Under the pieces are notes generated by a model. The model did not search any database. It was not told the origin of the DNA and worked only from the letters and a program-made list of their open reading frames with translations. DNA of 6,043 nucleotides. Origin: Cyanobacteria bacterium OH_SFB_17. GTDB taxonomy: Bacteria > Cyanobacteriota > Vampirovibrionia > Gastranaerophilales > Gastranaerophilaceae. A program made the translations under genes and the position numbers. Below are positions 4,849-6,043 of the stretch, one piece after another; position 1 is the first letter of the stretch, and each line of letters opens with the position of its first letter. The stretch is taken from positions 1 to 6,043 of the forward strand of contig JAEWYI010000095.1 in assembly GCA_023395735.1 (NCBI GenBank), read 5' to 3'.

Positions 4849-6043
4849 ATGGAAAGATTTTATTTAACAACAGCAATTGATTATGCTAACGGCGCCCCGC
4901 ATATCGGGCATGCTTACGAAAAAATTATCACAGATGTTATCGCAAGACATTTTTCGCAAAGATGTGACGATGTTTATCTTTTGACAGGAACTGACGAACA
5001 TGGGATTAAAATCCAAAAAACGGCAGCAGAAAAAGGCTTGAGCCCAAAAGAAATGTGCGATAATCACGTGGCAAAATTTAAAGAAGCTTGGCAGGCTCTT
5101 GATTTTGAGTATACAAAGTTTATAAGAACAACTGACGAAGATCACAAAAAAGTGGTTCAACAAATTTTCAAAAAGCTTGTCGAACAGGGTGATATATACA
5201 AACATTCTTACAAAGGGCTTTATTGTAGCGGATGCGAAGGGTTTTTGAACGAAAAAGATTTAACGGAAGAAGGTTTTTGCCCTATTCATATGAAAAAACC
5301 TGAAGAAGTCAGCGAGGAAAATTATTTCTTCAAACTTACAAAATATAAAGACGCGATAATCAACCATATTAAAGAAAACCCGAACTTTATCGTGCCTTCG
5401 TTTAGGGCAAATGAGGTTTTAAACCAGCTTGAAACTATTGAAGATATTTCAGTATCGCGCGCAAAATCGAGCGTTTCGTGGGGAATACCTGTTTTGGGCG
5501 ATGATGAGCAGGTTATATATGTATGGATTGATGCACTTTCAAATTACATAACCGCAATAGGGTACGATGTTGAAAATCCAAGCGAGTTGTTTAAAAAATA
5601 TTGGCCTTGTGATGTTCATGTTATCGGAAAAGATATTTTGAAATTCCACAGTATTTACTGGCCTGCAATTTTGTTGGCGTTGGGAGTAGAGCTTCCAAAA
5701 CAGCTTTTTGTTCATGGATTTATTAATATTAATCAGGCAAAAATGTCAAAATCTTTGGGAAATGTCATTTCTCCTGTTGATATTTTAAATAACTGGGAAT
5801 TGGAAAACCCTGATGCGTTTAGATATTACATGGCAACGGCTGCGCCGCTTGGAAAAGACGGAAATTTCTCGGACGAAGATTTTAAAGAAAAAGTGAATGC
5901 TGATTTGGCTAATAACATGGGGAATTTGCTTAACAGAACGCTTTCTATGCTTGTTAAATATTTTGACGGAGAAGTTCCTGCCCGTAATCTTAAGCTTGTT
6001 TCAGGCGCTCAGGAATTGATTGACAACGCATTGGAAACAGTTG
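4849..6043 (+). CDS. metG: Methionyl-tRNA synthetase (3' end outside window)
   Basis: Class I aminoacyl-tRNA synthetase that charges tRNA-Met (initiator and elongator) with methionine in the cytosol. The 398 codons present are uninterrupted. Seen in order: HIGH (18-21) within YANGAPHIGHAY; the connective-peptide zinc knuckle CSGC (126-129) and CPIH (144-147), a single CxxC...CxxH zinc site as in the Thermus-type enzyme; WGIPV (211-215); VWIDALSNY (225-233), typical of the methionine pocket region; and KMSKS (298-302). The all-helical anticodon-binding domain begins around ANNMGNLLNR (354-363) and is cut by the window edge, so a C-terminal tRNA-binding (EMAPII-like) extension cannot be judged. 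ATG is the only plausible start: an in-frame TGA lies at 4834-4836, four codons upstream, and HIGH is at the usual distance from it. There is no Shine-Dalgarno. It is transcribed away from zupT; no functional link is implied. Confidence 0.98.
   Translation, partial: MERFYLTTAIDYANGAPHIGHAYEKIITDVIARHFSQRCDDVYLLTGTDEHGIKIQKTAAEKGLSPKEMCDNHVAKFKEAWQALDFEYTKFIRTTDEDHKKVVQQIFKKLVEQGDIYKHSYKGLYCSGCEGFLNEKDLTEEGFCPIHMKKPEEVSEENYFFKLTKYKDAIINHIKENPNFIVPSFRANEVLNQLETIEDISVSRAKSSVSWGIPVLGDDEQVIYVWIDALSNYITAIGYDVENPSELFKKYWPCDVHVIGKDILKFHSIYWPAILLALGVELPKQLFVHGFININQAKMSKSLGNVISPVDILNNWELENPDAFRYYMATAAPLGKDGNFSDEDFKEKVNADLANNMGNLLNRTLSMLVKYFDGEVPARNLKLVSGAQELIDNALETV

Noticed and set aside
4864..5205. 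Minus-strand open frame inside metG
   Set aside because: It is antisense to the HIGH and catalytic-domain coding region; the hydrophobic look arises from the complement of charged codons.

Overview
The window looks like chromosomal DNA from a low-GC, uncultured gut-type bacterium. The best guess is Candidatus Gastranaerophilales (Melainabacteria/Vampirovibrionia), made mainly from the two pilin-like proteins: the prepilin signal FTLAEVLITLAIIG, a Cys-paired C-terminal domain, and an ending with a GWQMNY motif. This lineage call is inference from recognised protein style, not a database result. No tRNA, rRNA, CRISPR array, transposase or phage gene was seen.

Left part (1-1475, minus strand): two tandem, closely related prepilin-type genes. 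The upstream one (687-1475) is complete. The downstream one (1-651) runs off the left edge. They are about 79% identical over the shared 217 residues by hand count, share the same leader and Shine-Dalgarno, and are 35 bp apart, so they look like a recent tandem duplication in one operon. A 170-bp intergenic region separates them from a divergent plus-strand gene (1646-2857) for an exported protein of unknown function, with a signal peptide, short beta-propeller-like segments and a very lysine-rich tail.

Middle (2854-4758, minus strand): a two-gene operon, a ZIP-family (ZupT-like) metal importer followed by an adenosine deaminase-family hydrolase. The deaminase starts at TTG with a strong AAGGAG site that overlaps the transporter's stop codon. 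Pairing a probable zinc importer with a probable zinc enzyme is suggestive but not proof of a functional link. The deaminase and the exported-protein gene converge and overlap by 4 bp (TTAA), sharing bases between their two TAA stops.

Right part (4849-6043, plus strand): methionyl-tRNA synthetase, truncated by the window edge, with HIGH and KMSKS motifs and a CxxC...CxxH zinc knuckle. Its upstream sequence is the most notable regulatory signal here: a perfect extended -10 (TGATATAAT) ends 6 bp before the ATG and no Shine-Dalgarno is present, so the mRNA is predicted to be leaderless. No new multi-gene defence or mobile system is evident. The points worth checking are the leaderless metG, the diverging pilin pair, the overlapping convergent stops and the unknown exported protein.
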